Made by a program: the position numbers and the translations under genes. From Lachnospiraceae bacterium (GTDB lineage Bacteria > Bacillota > Clostridia > Lachnospirales > Lachnospiraceae), in contig JAFSYI010000022.1 of NCBI GenBank assembly GCA_017450065.1, positions 48,948-112,947 of the forward strand: a stretch of DNA of 64,000 nucleotides, given 5' to 3'. The notes beneath the pieces were generated by a model. It ran no database searches. It was not told the origin of the DNA and was given only the letters and a program-made list of their open reading frames with translations. Below, piece after piece: positions 55,420-63,781 of the stretch (within the stretch, counting starts at the first letter, position 1; each line of letters begins with the position of its first letter).

Positions 55420-55511
55420 GTAACTATTCAGAACAGCATATAAATTTTAAAACATGAACCGTCAAGCTTGCGACGCGAAGCTAGTCCTTTAGGGCTTGTA
55501 AGGAGCATATA
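55420..55511 (-). repeat. Second long copy of the dispersed element, with promoter
   Basis: It begins GTAACTATTCAGAACAGCAT and shares AACCGTCAAGCTTGC with the 37351 copy, then carries 24 extra bases (about 55472-55495) before TTGTAAGGAGCATAT. Its right terminal repeat is missing; the MATE gene ends just beyond. On the minus strand TTGACG (55465-55460), 17 bp and TATATG (55442-55437) form a promoter leading to the lipoprotein gene 62 nt further on. Confidence 0.7.
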
Positions 55512-55521
55512 CAGGCTCCAT

Positions 55522-57336
55522 TCATCCGTTATTCTTTTTCACAGCAGAGCCTTTGCCGGTCAGCCGGATCGTCGTATCATTCATCCCCAGCGATAGATTA
55601 TACTGAATATCCGATGCTATGCTTTGAAGAACCACCACATTATCGAAATCATAGGCAAGCGCTTCATCCCGCACCAGTGGATTGAAGCCGATACCCATGT
55701 CCCTTATGGATATTTCAATGTCTTTATCTTTTTCCCGCAATATCACATCGATAACATTCTCCCGGTTGTTATTTGCCATGGCGATCCCGGTCAGCATTTC
55801 CTCAAGTGCCAGACAGGTGATCACAGCAGTATGATGGTCTGTTTTTTCTTCAATATACTGCGAAACTTCTCTCGCCTTTTCCACGATTTCCGAAACATCC
55901 ATCCTGACGGAAAATCCGTATATCCTGCGGTCATCGTTTTTCGGGAGCAGGAAGATACGTTCCCCAAAGGCACGGCTTCTGAACCTGTCAATCCGCAGAT
56001 GCGTCAGGACAAGCAGTACAGGTACAGCCTCGGATACGATCAGAGCCGTCCAGATCCCGTTCATTTTAAAATGCGGTGCCAAAAGGGATGCCAGACATAC
56101 CGGAAGGATGAGTCCTTCAAGTATCGTCAATCCGGTCGACAGCTTCTGCGCCTTGATAGCCTGAAAATAATAATTCATTAACAATATAAAAGCTATTCCC
56201 GGAAAAGTCAGAGTATAAATCCTGATACAACGGCTCAAATAATCCACTGCCTGCGGATCATTGACGCCATACAGCCACAGTATCGGATGAGGGAACAAAA
56301 CAAAGAACAGCCCCATGATCACCGAAGCAACAAGAATATATAGTATAGAGCGTTTCAAAATATAACGGACCCTGTCATAATCCCCGCCATGGGCAAGCAC
56401 AGCGGCTATCGGCGACAGCGTCTGCGCAATACCCAGGAAAAAAACATAACAGAGGTTAACATCATTTCTGCAGATGGCAAAGGCCTGAAGATCAACGTGC
56501 TCGCAATATGTAAGGATCAGGCTGTTCAACAGATCAACACATATCATAAGGTAAAGCCATACAGAGGCTGTGGAAAAACCACTGATACAGATATCCCGTA
56601 TATCACAGAAAAATGTTCTGAAACCGGATGCAAACGGCCAGACAAACCGAAGCTGCCGTTTGGGGTTGTTTATATAACCGGCAAGCAAAAAGATAACGCC
56701 GCAAAGATATCCGATTATGGTGGCCGCTGCCGCCCCTTCCAACCCCATTTTGCATAATTTCATCAGTACGCAGTCCATAAACAGATTCACTGCATTGGAG
56801 ATCAGCATGGCATTTGACGTCAGCTTCGGAAAGCCATCCGTCTGTATAAAACGGGAAAGACAAATGAGCAGACAAAAAAAGGGAAAACCAAGGATCATTA
56901 CGGAATAATAAGTTCCTGTATCCTTCCGCAAAGAAGGGTCACTGCAAAGCAGCGGAACAATATACGATCGTAACATCGTCCCCAAAAAAGCCGTAGAAAC
57001 ACCAAGCATCACAATGAACGTCATTGCAGCGGAAAACACCCTGTTCCCTTTATTTCTGTCATGCTCCGCATATGCATTGGCGGCTATCAGACTTCCTCCA
57101 ATCCCGACCATCCCATGAAAAAGGCTTATGAAACACACAACCGGAAAACAGAGATTTACGGCAGGCATCCGCTCCACGCCCAGGAAAGTACTTACAAGAA
57201 CGGAATCCACGAAGGTGGTCAGATACTTTGCCATGGCGATCATCAGCACAGGAAAAAAGAATTCCCGATACTTATCTGTTATGAGACGATAATCTATCCC
57301 GTTCTCATTTGTATGCTTTAAATCGGTAATCGACAT
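55522..57336 (-). CDS. MATE-family exporter fused to a GHKL/RsbW-type ATPase domain
   Basis: About 604 residues. Residues 1-450 form a MATE transporter with 12 helices (SVLVSTFLGVERMPAVNLCFPV; GFPFFCLLICLSRFIQTDGFPKLT). From about 475 a soluble domain follows: VSQYIEEKTDHHTAVITCLALEEMLTG is the N-box region and ISIRDMGIGFNPL the G1 box of HATPase_c proteins such as the anti-sigma kinase RsbW. MATE pumps normally end without such a domain. The ATG at 57336 has AGGA 8 nt upstream and lies inside the last codons of the AMP-binding gene (19-bp overlap), so the two are translated together. Confidence 0.85.
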   Translation of the reverse strand: MSITDLKHTNENGIDYRLITDKYREFFFPVLMIAMAKYLTTFVDSVLVSTFLGVERMPAVNLCFPVVCFISLFHGMVGIGGSLIAANAYAEHDRNKGNRVFSAAMTFIVMLGVSTAFLGTMLRSYIVPLLCSDPSLRKDTGTYYSVMILGFPFFCLLICLSRFIQTDGFPKLTSNAMLISNAVNLFMDCVLMKLCKMGLEGAAAATIIGYLCGVIFLLAGYINNPKRQLRFVWPFASGFRTFFCDIRDICISGFSTASVWLYLMICVDLLNSLILTYCEHVDLQAFAICRNDVNLCYVFFLGIAQTLSPIAAVLAHGGDYDRVRYILKRSILYILVASVIMGLFFVLFPHPILWLYGVNDPQAVDYLSRCIRIYTLTFPGIAFILLMNYYFQAIKAQKLSTGLTILEGLILPVCLASLLAPHFKMNGIWTALIVSEAVPVLLVLTHLRIDRFRSRAFGERIFLLPKNDDRRIYGFSVRMDVSEIVEKAREVSQYIEEKTDHHTAVITCLALEEMLTGIAMANNNRENVIDVILREKDKDIEISIRDMGIGFNPLVRDEALAYDFDNVVVLQSIASDIQYNLSLGMNDTTIRLTGKGSAVKKNNG

Positions 57337-59606
57337 GGAACGGATCCTTTCCCACAGTGCTTCCCGGAAAAGCATACTGCCCTGCGTTTTACTTCTTCGA
57401 GCATCTCATCCGAAAAAATACCGGGCATAGTAACAGAAGCCAGGCAGATCCTGGCGGCATGGACTCCAATGATACATTCTTTGATCATTGAGATCTCTGC
57501 GGCGTTCTTTTCAGGATAATATATGTCAAGGAAACGGTCGTACAGATCCATTGCCTCCTTTTTAGTCAGTCCCGATCTTGCTTTGTATTCCCCTTCGCTG
57601 ATAAAGGACGGGAGAAATACATAATGGGCATACATTCCGATAAGATCAAAGACCGCGTGCCCTTTTTCGGCAAATGTCAGATCGAAGAATTTAATACCCC
57701 TATCGCATAACATGGCATTACCCGGATGGCAGTCGCCATGGGTAAATGTGCCGGCATCGGGAATACATTCAAATATTCTACGTATCTGCTTTCTCTCTTC
57801 ATCCGTACAGAAGCTTTTGTCAAACCGCTCGCATATCCTGATGGAATTTTCTTTTGCATCCTCCAGATCTGTACCCGAACAATCAACCTGATGAAGTGCT
57901 TTTACCGCTCCGGCAAACAGATCGATCAGTAAAAATCTCTCTTCGGGCCGTTCACGGATCATCTCTTCAAGATTTGTACCTGAGAGTTTTTCCATCAGGA
58001 TTCCATACCCTTCATCAGACCGCGTAATGTCATAGACCTCAGGCACGGGAAGTCCGCAAATATGCGCAATATGGGTCCGGGTCAGTTCATCCCATACCGT
58101 CCCGTAAGGAATTGAAGCAGCAAACTGCTTCAATACAATACCATCACCCATATCATAGACGGACGATGTTCTGCCCTTGCCGACAACAGGCAGTTCGGCT
58201 GCGGCCGACTTTTTGAAACGATCCCAGTTTCCCTCCGGGGGCAGGAGGCTCAGCTTATCAACTTTACCTGATCCCAGAACGGAAAAATCTTTGAGACGGA
58301 TATAATTAGTCGGTATCATATATTCCGGAAGTTCCCCGAGAAGAGCTTCATGCAGGGAAACCGGATCAACGATATGATGATCGGAATAGAATGCAACTAT
58401 CGATGAAATGTCCCTGAAAACAAATCCTCTTACCACTACGCCGGAAATGCCGCTGACTTTTCTCACAGCATTGGCAACTTCATCCGGTTCGATACGACAG
58501 CCTCTGATCTTGAACATCTCATCTAAGCGTCCGAGGATAAGCATATTTCCTTCGGCATCGGTCTTTCCGGCATCTCCCGTATGAAACAGACCTTCCCCCT
58601 GTCTTCTCAATTGGTGGATATATCCGCGGACATAGGGTGTTCTGAAACAGACCTCTCCGATCTCCCCGGGAAGAACCTCCGTTTCATCCTCATCAACAAT
58701 GAGCACTTCCACATCCGAATAGGATTTTCCCACGGGTGCAGGAGTCACGGCCTCTGACAACTCATAAACAGTAAGCAGACATCCCCCTTCCGTGGAAGCA
58801 TATGTGTTGTAACACTTCATTCCATTAACAAACAGTCCGTCGGCCGGTTCGGCCGAGAGAATGCACATATGCCAGGGAGCATGAAACGGCTGCATTTTTC
58901 GTAAAAAAGTAGGCGTAATATATCCGCAATTGACCCCGGCCCTATCAATATAGTCATAAAAACTTTCCCTGCTTTGGGAATATTCATAAGGCATCACGGC
59001 CGTTGCACAGCCATGTCCGCATAAATATGCAAAGATGATAGGCATTGCCACAAAATTCATGGGACTCATTGAGAGGAAAATATCGCCTTCATGCATGATA
59101 GCACTTCCGTCCACCATAACCGCCCGCCATGCATTGTCTAATGAACCGTATTCATGCATAACGCCTTTAGGATGACCTGTTGTCCCGCTGGTATAGGAGA
59201 TATAACACAGACTATGGAGCCTGACCGGCTCATAACCTTCAAGGGGACGACAGCTGAGTATTTCCGGCAGACAGCTTTCGTCCACAAACAGCCGGCAGTC
59301 TGAATCCTTCCGGATAAAGGCAGTCCTTTCGGGGTCATTTTGTGTCTCCGTCAAAACAAAAGCGGCACCGGCACGCATAGTCCCTGCCATACACGCATAA
59401 AGCATCAGACCCCGCGGCAGACAATACATAACTACATCCTCTGCACCGATACCCTTTACTTTCAGCCATGCGTAGATTTTTCCGGAAAGCTGCCAAAGCT
59501 CTTTGAAAGTAAGCCTCTCCCCGGGTTCAAAAATGACTGCACAATTGTCCGGTGTTTTATTTACGAATTCTTCCAATCTCTCCAGCGCAGTGTTTAGTCT
59601 TCCCAT
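57318..59606 (-). CDS. Adenylation (AMP-binding) domain fused to an APH-like kinase
   Basis: 762 residues. Residues 1-465 are an ANL-superfamily adenylation domain: YISYTSGTTGHPKGVMHE (A3), TYASTEGG (A5), FHTGDAGKTDAEGN (A7), FKIRGCRIEPDEV (A8) and GSGKVDKLSL (A10 Lys). Residues about 475-740 are an aminoglycoside-phosphotransferase-like kinase with FTHGDCHPGNAML (catalytic Asp and Asn) and FFDLTFAEKGH. All key residues seem present in both parts. That kinase resembles the TIGR02172 paralogues first noted in Fibrobacter. No carrier-protein domain is attached. It overlaps the MATE-ATPase gene, so an activated product that is exported is a fair guess. Confidence 0.85.
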   Translation of the reverse strand: MGRLNTALERLEEFVNKTPDNCAVIFEPGERLTFKELWQLSGKIYAWLKVKGIGAEDVVMYCLPRGLMLYACMAGTMRAGAAFVLTETQNDPERTAFIRKDSDCRLFVDESCLPEILSCRPLEGYEPVRLHSLCYISYTSGTTGHPKGVMHEYGSLDNAWRAVMVDGSAIMHEGDIFLSMSPMNFVAMPIIFAYLCGHGCATAVMPYEYSQSRESFYDYIDRAGVNCGYITPTFLRKMQPFHAPWHMCILSAEPADGLFVNGMKCYNTYASTEGGCLLTVYELSEAVTPAPVGKSYSDVEVLIVDEDETEVLPGEIGEVCFRTPYVRGYIHQLRRQGEGLFHTGDAGKTDAEGNMLILGRLDEMFKIRGCRIEPDEVANAVRKVSGISGVVVRGFVFRDISSIVAFYSDHHIVDPVSLHEALLGELPEYMIPTNYIRLKDFSVLGSGKVDKLSLLPPEGNWDRFKKSAAAELPVVGKGRTSSVYDMGDGIVLKQFAASIPYGTVWDELTRTHIAHICGLPVPEVYDITRSDEGYGILMEKLSGTNLEEMIRERPEERFLLIDLFAGAVKALHQVDCSGTDLEDAKENSIRICERFDKSFCTDEERKQIRRIFECIPDAGTFTHGDCHPGNAMLCDRGIKFFDLTFAEKGHAVFDLIGMYAHYVFLPSFISEGEYKARSGLTKKEAMDLYDRFLDIYYPEKNAAEISMIKECIIGVHAARICLASVTMPGIFSDEMLEEVKRRAVCFSGKHCGKGSVPCRLPI

Positions 59607-59758
59607 TTTGTTAATTCTACTCGTACCGGATTACTCATAGATGCTCATCTTTTACCGGTTCTGATGAAATCAATCAGTTCCTCTATATCATTATAGTCGC
59701 CCATTCAGATTCTTATCAATACCGCATCTGCGAACTTCACAACAATTTATTCACATTT
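59607..59758 (-). other. Leader region of the adenylation-kinase gene
   Basis: About 145 nt of leader between the putative promoter and the start at 59606. It holds a 19-codon frame (59645-59704, MGDYNDIEELIDFIRTGKR) with an in-frame stop directly before its ATG and no ribosome site. It looks like the eroded end of a helical protein rather than a gene. Nothing else is seen in the gap up to 59917 besides the promoter. Confidence 0.35.
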
Positions 59759-59786
59759 ATTATATCATATAACCAAATATGCTCAA
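59759..59786 (-). promoter_or_regulatory. Putative promoter of the adenylation-kinase / MATE-ATPase unit
   Basis: Minus strand TTGAGC (59786-59781), a 16-bp spacer and consensus TATAAT (59764-59759). Confidence 0.55.
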
Positions 59787-59917
59787 TAACCTATATCCTT
59801 TACCGGCAAAGGGTTCCCTTCAGAGAGCATTTCGGTTATACTTACAGTAATCATTATCTTATGACGGGTAAAAATCAGGTATTCCAAATTTGATAAACCC
59901 TGTCGGAAAGGATGAAT

Positions 59918-60760
59918 ATGAAAACAAGGAATCACAAAATCTTAGACCATCCCATATTGGGATATTTTCTGTTAATGATTTTTTCTTTTTTCGTATTGAG
60001 TATTGCAAGCAGTTTAATTGACACAAAATTGCTGGGCTCTCTGATTCCGGGTTATGCGAACAAAACAGTAGTGTATGGAAGAGAAATTCTTCATGCAAAC
60101 GGCTTGGGAGATGCCGTCGGATCTGTCCTGACAATAGGTTTGTTTTATATATGGTTCCGGCCCTCCTTCGATGGAATGCTGAAAAAGAAATACTTCCTTC
60201 AGGGACTTATATTCCTTGCACCGGTCCTTTTGATCCATTGGGCCGGAAGCATAGTGAGCTGGACTCAGTTTGGGACAGGAAGTGCCTTTCTGGCATTTCT
60301 GAAAGCTTTTGCTCCGGGATTCGGCGAAGAAACTGCTTTCAGGGGATTAGGAGTGGCGAATTATCTTAGAAAAGTCCGGACAGAAAAAGGAGTGGTAACC
60401 ATCTTCTGGTTATCTTCGATCGTATTCGGATTAGCCCATATAGCAAATGTTTTTGCAGGAGCACCTCTTTGGATCTCAATCGGACAAGCCGCTTATGCTG
60501 CAGGTATGGGAATGATATTGGGCGCTGTTTACCTTCGTACCGGAAATCTGTGGCCTACCATACTCGGACACATGAGCGTGGATTTCATGGAATTCATCCG
60601 TGGAGATCTCGGAAGTTCCGGAGGGATAATGGCTAACGTTGGAGTGGGCGACTGGATCACGATAGTTGCCGGAGTAATCGGGATAATCTTAGGTCTGTAT
60701 CTTATAAGGCCTTCAAAACGCGGGGAAATACTTGATCTTTGGAAAACAAAATGGTCATGA
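59918..60760 (+). CDS. CPBP family intramembrane metalloprotease
   Basis: 280 residues, about seven membrane helices. GFGEETAFRGLGVANYL carries the EE-x3-R motif, WLSSIVFGLAHIANV the first His and WPTILGHMSVDFMEF the second His of CAAX/Abi proteases. These cut prenylated proteins, peptides or anti-sigma factors, or give immunity to bacteriocins. The ATG at 59918 is preferred because GGAAAGG lies about 6 nt before it; for the ATG at 59912 that site would be too close. It is divergent from the adenylation-kinase gene, which may matter if that unit makes a peptide-like product. Confidence 0.85.
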   Translation: MKTRNHKILDHPILGYFLLMIFSFFVLSIASSLIDTKLLGSLIPGYANKTVVYGREILHANGLGDAVGSVLTIGLFYIWFRPSFDGMLKKKYFLQGLIFLAPVLLIHWAGSIVSWTQFGTGSAFLAFLKAFAPGFGEETAFRGLGVANYLRKVRTEKGVVTIFWLSSIVFGLAHIANVFAGAPLWISIGQAAYAAGMGMILGAVYLRTGNLWPTILGHMSVDFMEFIRGDLGSSGGIMANVGVGDWITIVAGVIGIILGLYLIRPSKRGEILDLWKTKWS

Positions 60761-60897
60761 ATATTTTATGATCGGAAACACAACTACTTTTTCCGGAAAG
60801 GACGCGTTCCACGTCCATTTCATCAATAAAACGGGCATTCTTCAGGGCGCTTTCTTTCCACCTTTCATCAATTATATTTATAGCATCCGGTTCTATC

Positions 60898-61623
60898 TTA
60901 GATATCATTTTTTCCATAAAAAGCCTTTGCCAAAACAGACGTGTTTTCATTCTCCGTTTTCGGAATCATATGCTGTTCTATATAAGTTCTCTCATAATAC
61001 TCAAGAAAACCATTCGCAAGAATTGGATTGCGCAGTTTTGACGGTACGTGCCTTATATCCAGCAACTGAACCGCCGAACCATCAAACATTCCTCCGGGAT
61101 TGGTGATGACAATCCTGTCATCATAGATATCTACCTGACTGTGAGCTCTGTCTGAAGATAACTTCTGTGGATAAGAGCATTAACCAATCCTTCTTCCAAT
61201 GCTCGTTCTGGATAATCCGGTAACTCCACGCTTATCATTGTCTTTGCGCCATCCCTTTTTTGTATTATTCTTAATAAAGGCCATAGTACTATCATAGAGT
61301 TCTATAAGTCCACCTGTATATTCGGCATCATCTAGTGCATCCTGTGTAGAATTATCTTTTTCAAGATCATTCCACCTTGTACAAAAAATCCTTGAGTGAT
61401 GCATATTCCATTGATCTGCAAACAGAATCCCTGCATTCGTCATTTGACCATCTTCTTGCATAAGCTTAAAGCTCACAAGATCATTATCCAGCTCAAGCGG
61501 AAGATCCCATTCATATCACCCAATGCTTTTTGGTATCTGTCTCTGTGTGTTGTCCTTTGGATAAATATGAATACAGATCGATGTAGGTATCCAAAGGATG
61601 TAAAATAGTTTTCTTCGTACCCA
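60898..61623 (-). pseudogene. Broken AlbA_2 / AAA-4-type ATP-binding protein gene
   Basis: Pieces of one protein appear in different minus-strand frames, in the right order. The start is MGTKKTILHPLDTYIDLYSY near 61623, followed by a stop; then FKLMQEDGQMTNAGILFADQ (to 61180), ERALEEGLVNALIHRSYL (about 61150-61200), VDIYDDRIVITNPGGMFDGS (about 61085-61140), and DIRHVPSKLRNPILANGFLEYYE ending at 60898. These match putative transcription regulators with a divergent GHKL-like ATP fold (COG2865). At least three frame breaks make it a pseudogene, or several sequencing errors. The 60761-60897 stretch holds only a doubtful short frame (to 60702). Confidence 0.75.
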
Positions 61624-61632
61624 TGAATCTTT

Positions 61633-62004
61633 CCTCCCTTCGGGTAATCTTCTAAATTACATTTGGGTTGGAATTATCTGCATTACTAAATGGACATAAA
61701 AAAACAGGCATATCAGCCTGCTATCTTTCCACCACAGATTGGTGTATACATCCCTGCTATGATTTGGCGAACCATTTTTTATCACATCTAAAGAATCACT
61801 TTCTTTTTTGCTTTGCCAAGGCTTGGTGCTAGTAAAATCAATACTTGCCACACTTCGATCATTTTTGTCTTCCTTTGGCGGGTCATCCTATGGAGTGATT
61901 AACAGGATAGGCCTAAAGTTACAACCACTTTACGCAAAACTTCGTGCTCCTATGTCGCCCGTATCATGCTTCGCCTGAAATCAAATACTACTGCGTATCA
62001 AAAA
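61633..62004. other. Gene-free accessory stretch with one terminator-like hairpin
   Basis: The only frame of note (61657-61851, minus, 64 residues) is unlike any family I know and runs through a good intrinsic terminator, so I do not call it a gene. A+T content is higher than in the first 60 kb. The segment could be the remains of an inserted element. Confidence 0.4.
61705..61720 (-). terminator. Intrinsic terminator in the accessory stretch
   Basis: CAGGC-ATATCA-GCCTG followed on the minus strand by seven T residues. No certain gene ends here, so an unseen short RNA or a lost gene may be its source. Confidence 0.6.
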
Positions 62005-62037
62005 AATGACTTCTAGTCCACTGGACCAAAAGTCATT
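62005..62037 (-). terminator. Intrinsic terminator of the RNase III / small acidic protein unit
   Basis: AATGACTT and AAGTCATT pair around an inner stem TCCA/TGGA. A run of seven T residues follows on the minus strand. It lies about 33 nt after the stop at 62070. Confidence 0.85.
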
Positions 62038-62069
62038 CTTAATAAAAATCTCAATTTATACGACACGAA

Positions 62070-62258
62070 CTACCAATCATCTTCGTCATCATCAAATAAC
62101 GAATGTGACCCACTGTCCGTAAGATGTAATTCTCCGGATTCCATATCCATCGCCATACCAGCCCCCATATCTTGCATCATATGGCCTTCAGAATCCATCA
62201 TCATTCCGCCACCCATGTTATAAAGAAAATCTCCATCACTATAATCAAATCTATCCAT
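62070..62258 (-). CDS. Small acidic Met/Gly/Asp-rich protein, 62 residues
   Basis: Not recognised. It has about ten Met and seven Gly, many Asp and Glu, and ends in DDDEDDW. Segments such as NMGGGMMMDSEGHMMQDMGAG have a repeated MM/DM pattern. There is no signal peptide or membrane segment, and net charge is strongly negative. AAGGAG lies 9 nt before the ATG. It follows the RNase III gene by 18 nt and shares its terminator, so it is probably a real partner. Binding to the basic enzyme or to a metal are possible roles, both guesses. Confidence 0.6.
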   Translation of the reverse strand: MDRFDYSDGDFLYNMGGGMMMDSEGHMMQDMGAGMAMDMESGELHLTDSGSHSLFDDDEDDW

Positions 62259-62276
62259 ATTGCTAGTCTCCTTTCT

Positions 62277-63377
62277 TTACTCCTCTTCATAGTTATCTAA
62301 TACATACTGTAGCATCTCAAATGCAACTTCTTTCTTAGCCTGTTTTTTTGATGAAGATTCAGAATCAAATACAACATCGATTTCATCAATATGACATTCA
62401 ACATGCCAAATCGGATTTCCATCTTCATCATGCGATTCCGTATAATCATATCTTGGAATACTGAAATATCCACGCCGAGCAAGTATCTCAAGCTGATTTA
62501 TTGCCATTTCAATGGATGGCTCATCTATTTCGTCACGAATCGTAAACAATAAATCATGTTCTACCAGATAGTCATATGCAGCCTTACAAGCTATCTTGCG
62601 TGCTTCATTCTTTGATAATCCATATGCTTTAAATCTTGGAAGATCATTTCGTATGGACATTTCACATGAATGATTAGCATTTGTAGGATAATAGCGACCT
62701 TGTGGAACAACCTCGATTACTTCAGGGCTACTTGGAATATATAGACTATAGCGCTCATTTTTATACCTAAAGTACGGAATACAACCAAAAGATTCATCCC
62801 ACTCATAGATTAGCCTTACATAATCTGCTTCTTCCCCATTATCCACAATAGAATCCGGTCGAAGCATTACCTCTGCCACATTCTGGATAATCTCATAATC
62901 ATAATCGGTATCAAGCGCAACTGCACCAAGTATGGCCTCAAACAAATCTTCTTTTACAGAAGGTTGCTCAGCCATATTTTGTTCTATATCACCCTTACCC
63001 ATAATAAGAAACTCAGTAAAGCCCAGTTCGTCGATACGCATTGCCAACGTCTTTTTTTCTACCATTTTTTGCTTTATTCTGGTAAGCTCACCTTCTGTTT
63101 TCTCACTATGAAACTCTTCTGGTTCCTGTGGTACTCTAAATCCAGCCGGTATCTTTTCCTGGATATGAAGGTCATTTCCATATTTCGTTGTAAGATACCT
63201 CATAACGGAAGCACTTAAAACCGTATCGCCAACAAATTCCAAGACCTCATTGTTCTCTCCACCATTCTCTTCGGAATACGATTTTCGTACAAATGCCTGT
63301 CTTAACAACTTTTGATTCTTAAACTCATATCCTATCTGATTCTGTACTACTGTTTCAAAATACTCTTTTTTGTCCAT
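62277..63377 (-). CDS. Divergent ribonuclease III with two dsRNA-binding domains
   Basis: 366 residues, far longer than usual bacterial RNase III (about 225-250). The RNase III domain has NNEVLEFVGDTVL, with Glu44, Glu47 and Asp51, and VKEDLFEAILGAVALD with Asp144 and Glu147, matching all catalytic residues of the E. coli enzyme. About 30 extra residues lie between (75-105). The rest holds two probable dsRBDs, one ending in KNEARKIACKAAYDYL and one from AINQLEILARRGYF to SSKKQAKKEVAFEML. It is low in GC and lies beside pseudogenes, so it is probably an acquired accessory copy rather than the housekeeping rnc. Confidence 0.85.
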   Translation of the reverse strand: MDKKEYFETVVQNQIGYEFKNQKLLRQAFVRKSYSEENGGENNEVLEFVGDTVLSASVMRYLTTKYGNDLHIQEKIPAGFRVPQEPEEFHSEKTEGELTRIKQKMVEKKTLAMRIDELGFTEFLIMGKGDIEQNMAEQPSVKEDLFEAILGAVALDTDYDYEIIQNVAEVMLRPDSIVDNGEEADYVRLIYEWDESFGCIPYFRYKNERYSLYIPSSPEVIEVVPQGRYYPTNANHSCEMSIRNDLPRFKAYGLSKNEARKIACKAAYDYLVEHDLLFTIRDEIDEPSIEMAINQLEILARRGYFSIPRYDYTESHDEDGNPIWHVECHIDEIDVVFDSESSSKKQAKKEVAFEMLQYVLDNYEEE

Positions 63378-63391
63378 AAAACAAAAAAACT

Positions 63392-63415
63392 CCTTTCAAC
63401 AATAAATGTGAAAGG
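63392..63415 (-). promoter_or_regulatory. Leader hairpin plus T-run over the RNase III ribosome site
   Basis: CCTTTCA/TGAAAGG (7 bp, ten-base loop) is followed on the minus strand by GAGTTTTTTTG and then the ATG at 63377. The AAGGAG ribosome site begins in the 3' arm. It looks like a terminator placed directly before the start codon, which could work as an attenuator or be cut by the enzyme itself. Confidence 0.5.
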
Positions 63416-63655
63416 GGGCATAATAATCTAACACAAAATAGACTACTCGTGAGATAGTAATCGTCTGCATCAGACATGAATCTTAAATTTTCTTCTCTAT
63501 TTTCATGTATTTACTAAAGCACACTTGCATATGCAGTAATAAATCTCGTACAAATAGAACACAAAATTTAAAAAGCATCACGCCCCAATTTTCAGTTACA
63601 TGGTAATATTACCACAATAATCAGGATTTTTCTACAGGATTTAATCCAAAAAAAT
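63416..63655. other. AT-rich leader/promoter region with a 14-bp palindrome
   Basis: There are no open frames with ribosome sites. TGGTAATATTACCA (63601-63614) is a perfect palindrome and could be an operator. A TATTAT (on the minus strand, before the hairpin at 63392) may be a -10 site, but no good -35 is seen. Confidence 0.4.
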
Positions 63656-63684
63656 CCCCACACACGAACTAAATATGTGTGGGG
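63656..63684 (-). terminator. Intrinsic terminator after the 63782 gene
   Basis: CCCCACACA and TGTGTGGGG form a perfect 9-bp stem with an 11-base loop, followed on the minus strand by ATTTTTTTGG. It lies about 100 nt beyond the stop at 63782. Confidence 0.88.
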
Positions 63685-63781
63685 TGTCTGGCTATCAATT
63701 AGCGCCGAGCCACTATTCATATTTTACGCTATTTACCACGTTCTTAAACAAACAGGTATCAAAAAGGTATCACGGAAATAT

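Noticed and set aside
61657-61851. Minus-strand frame of 64 codons
   Set aside because: It reads through an intrinsic terminator and resembles no family. It is noted under the gene-free stretch instead.
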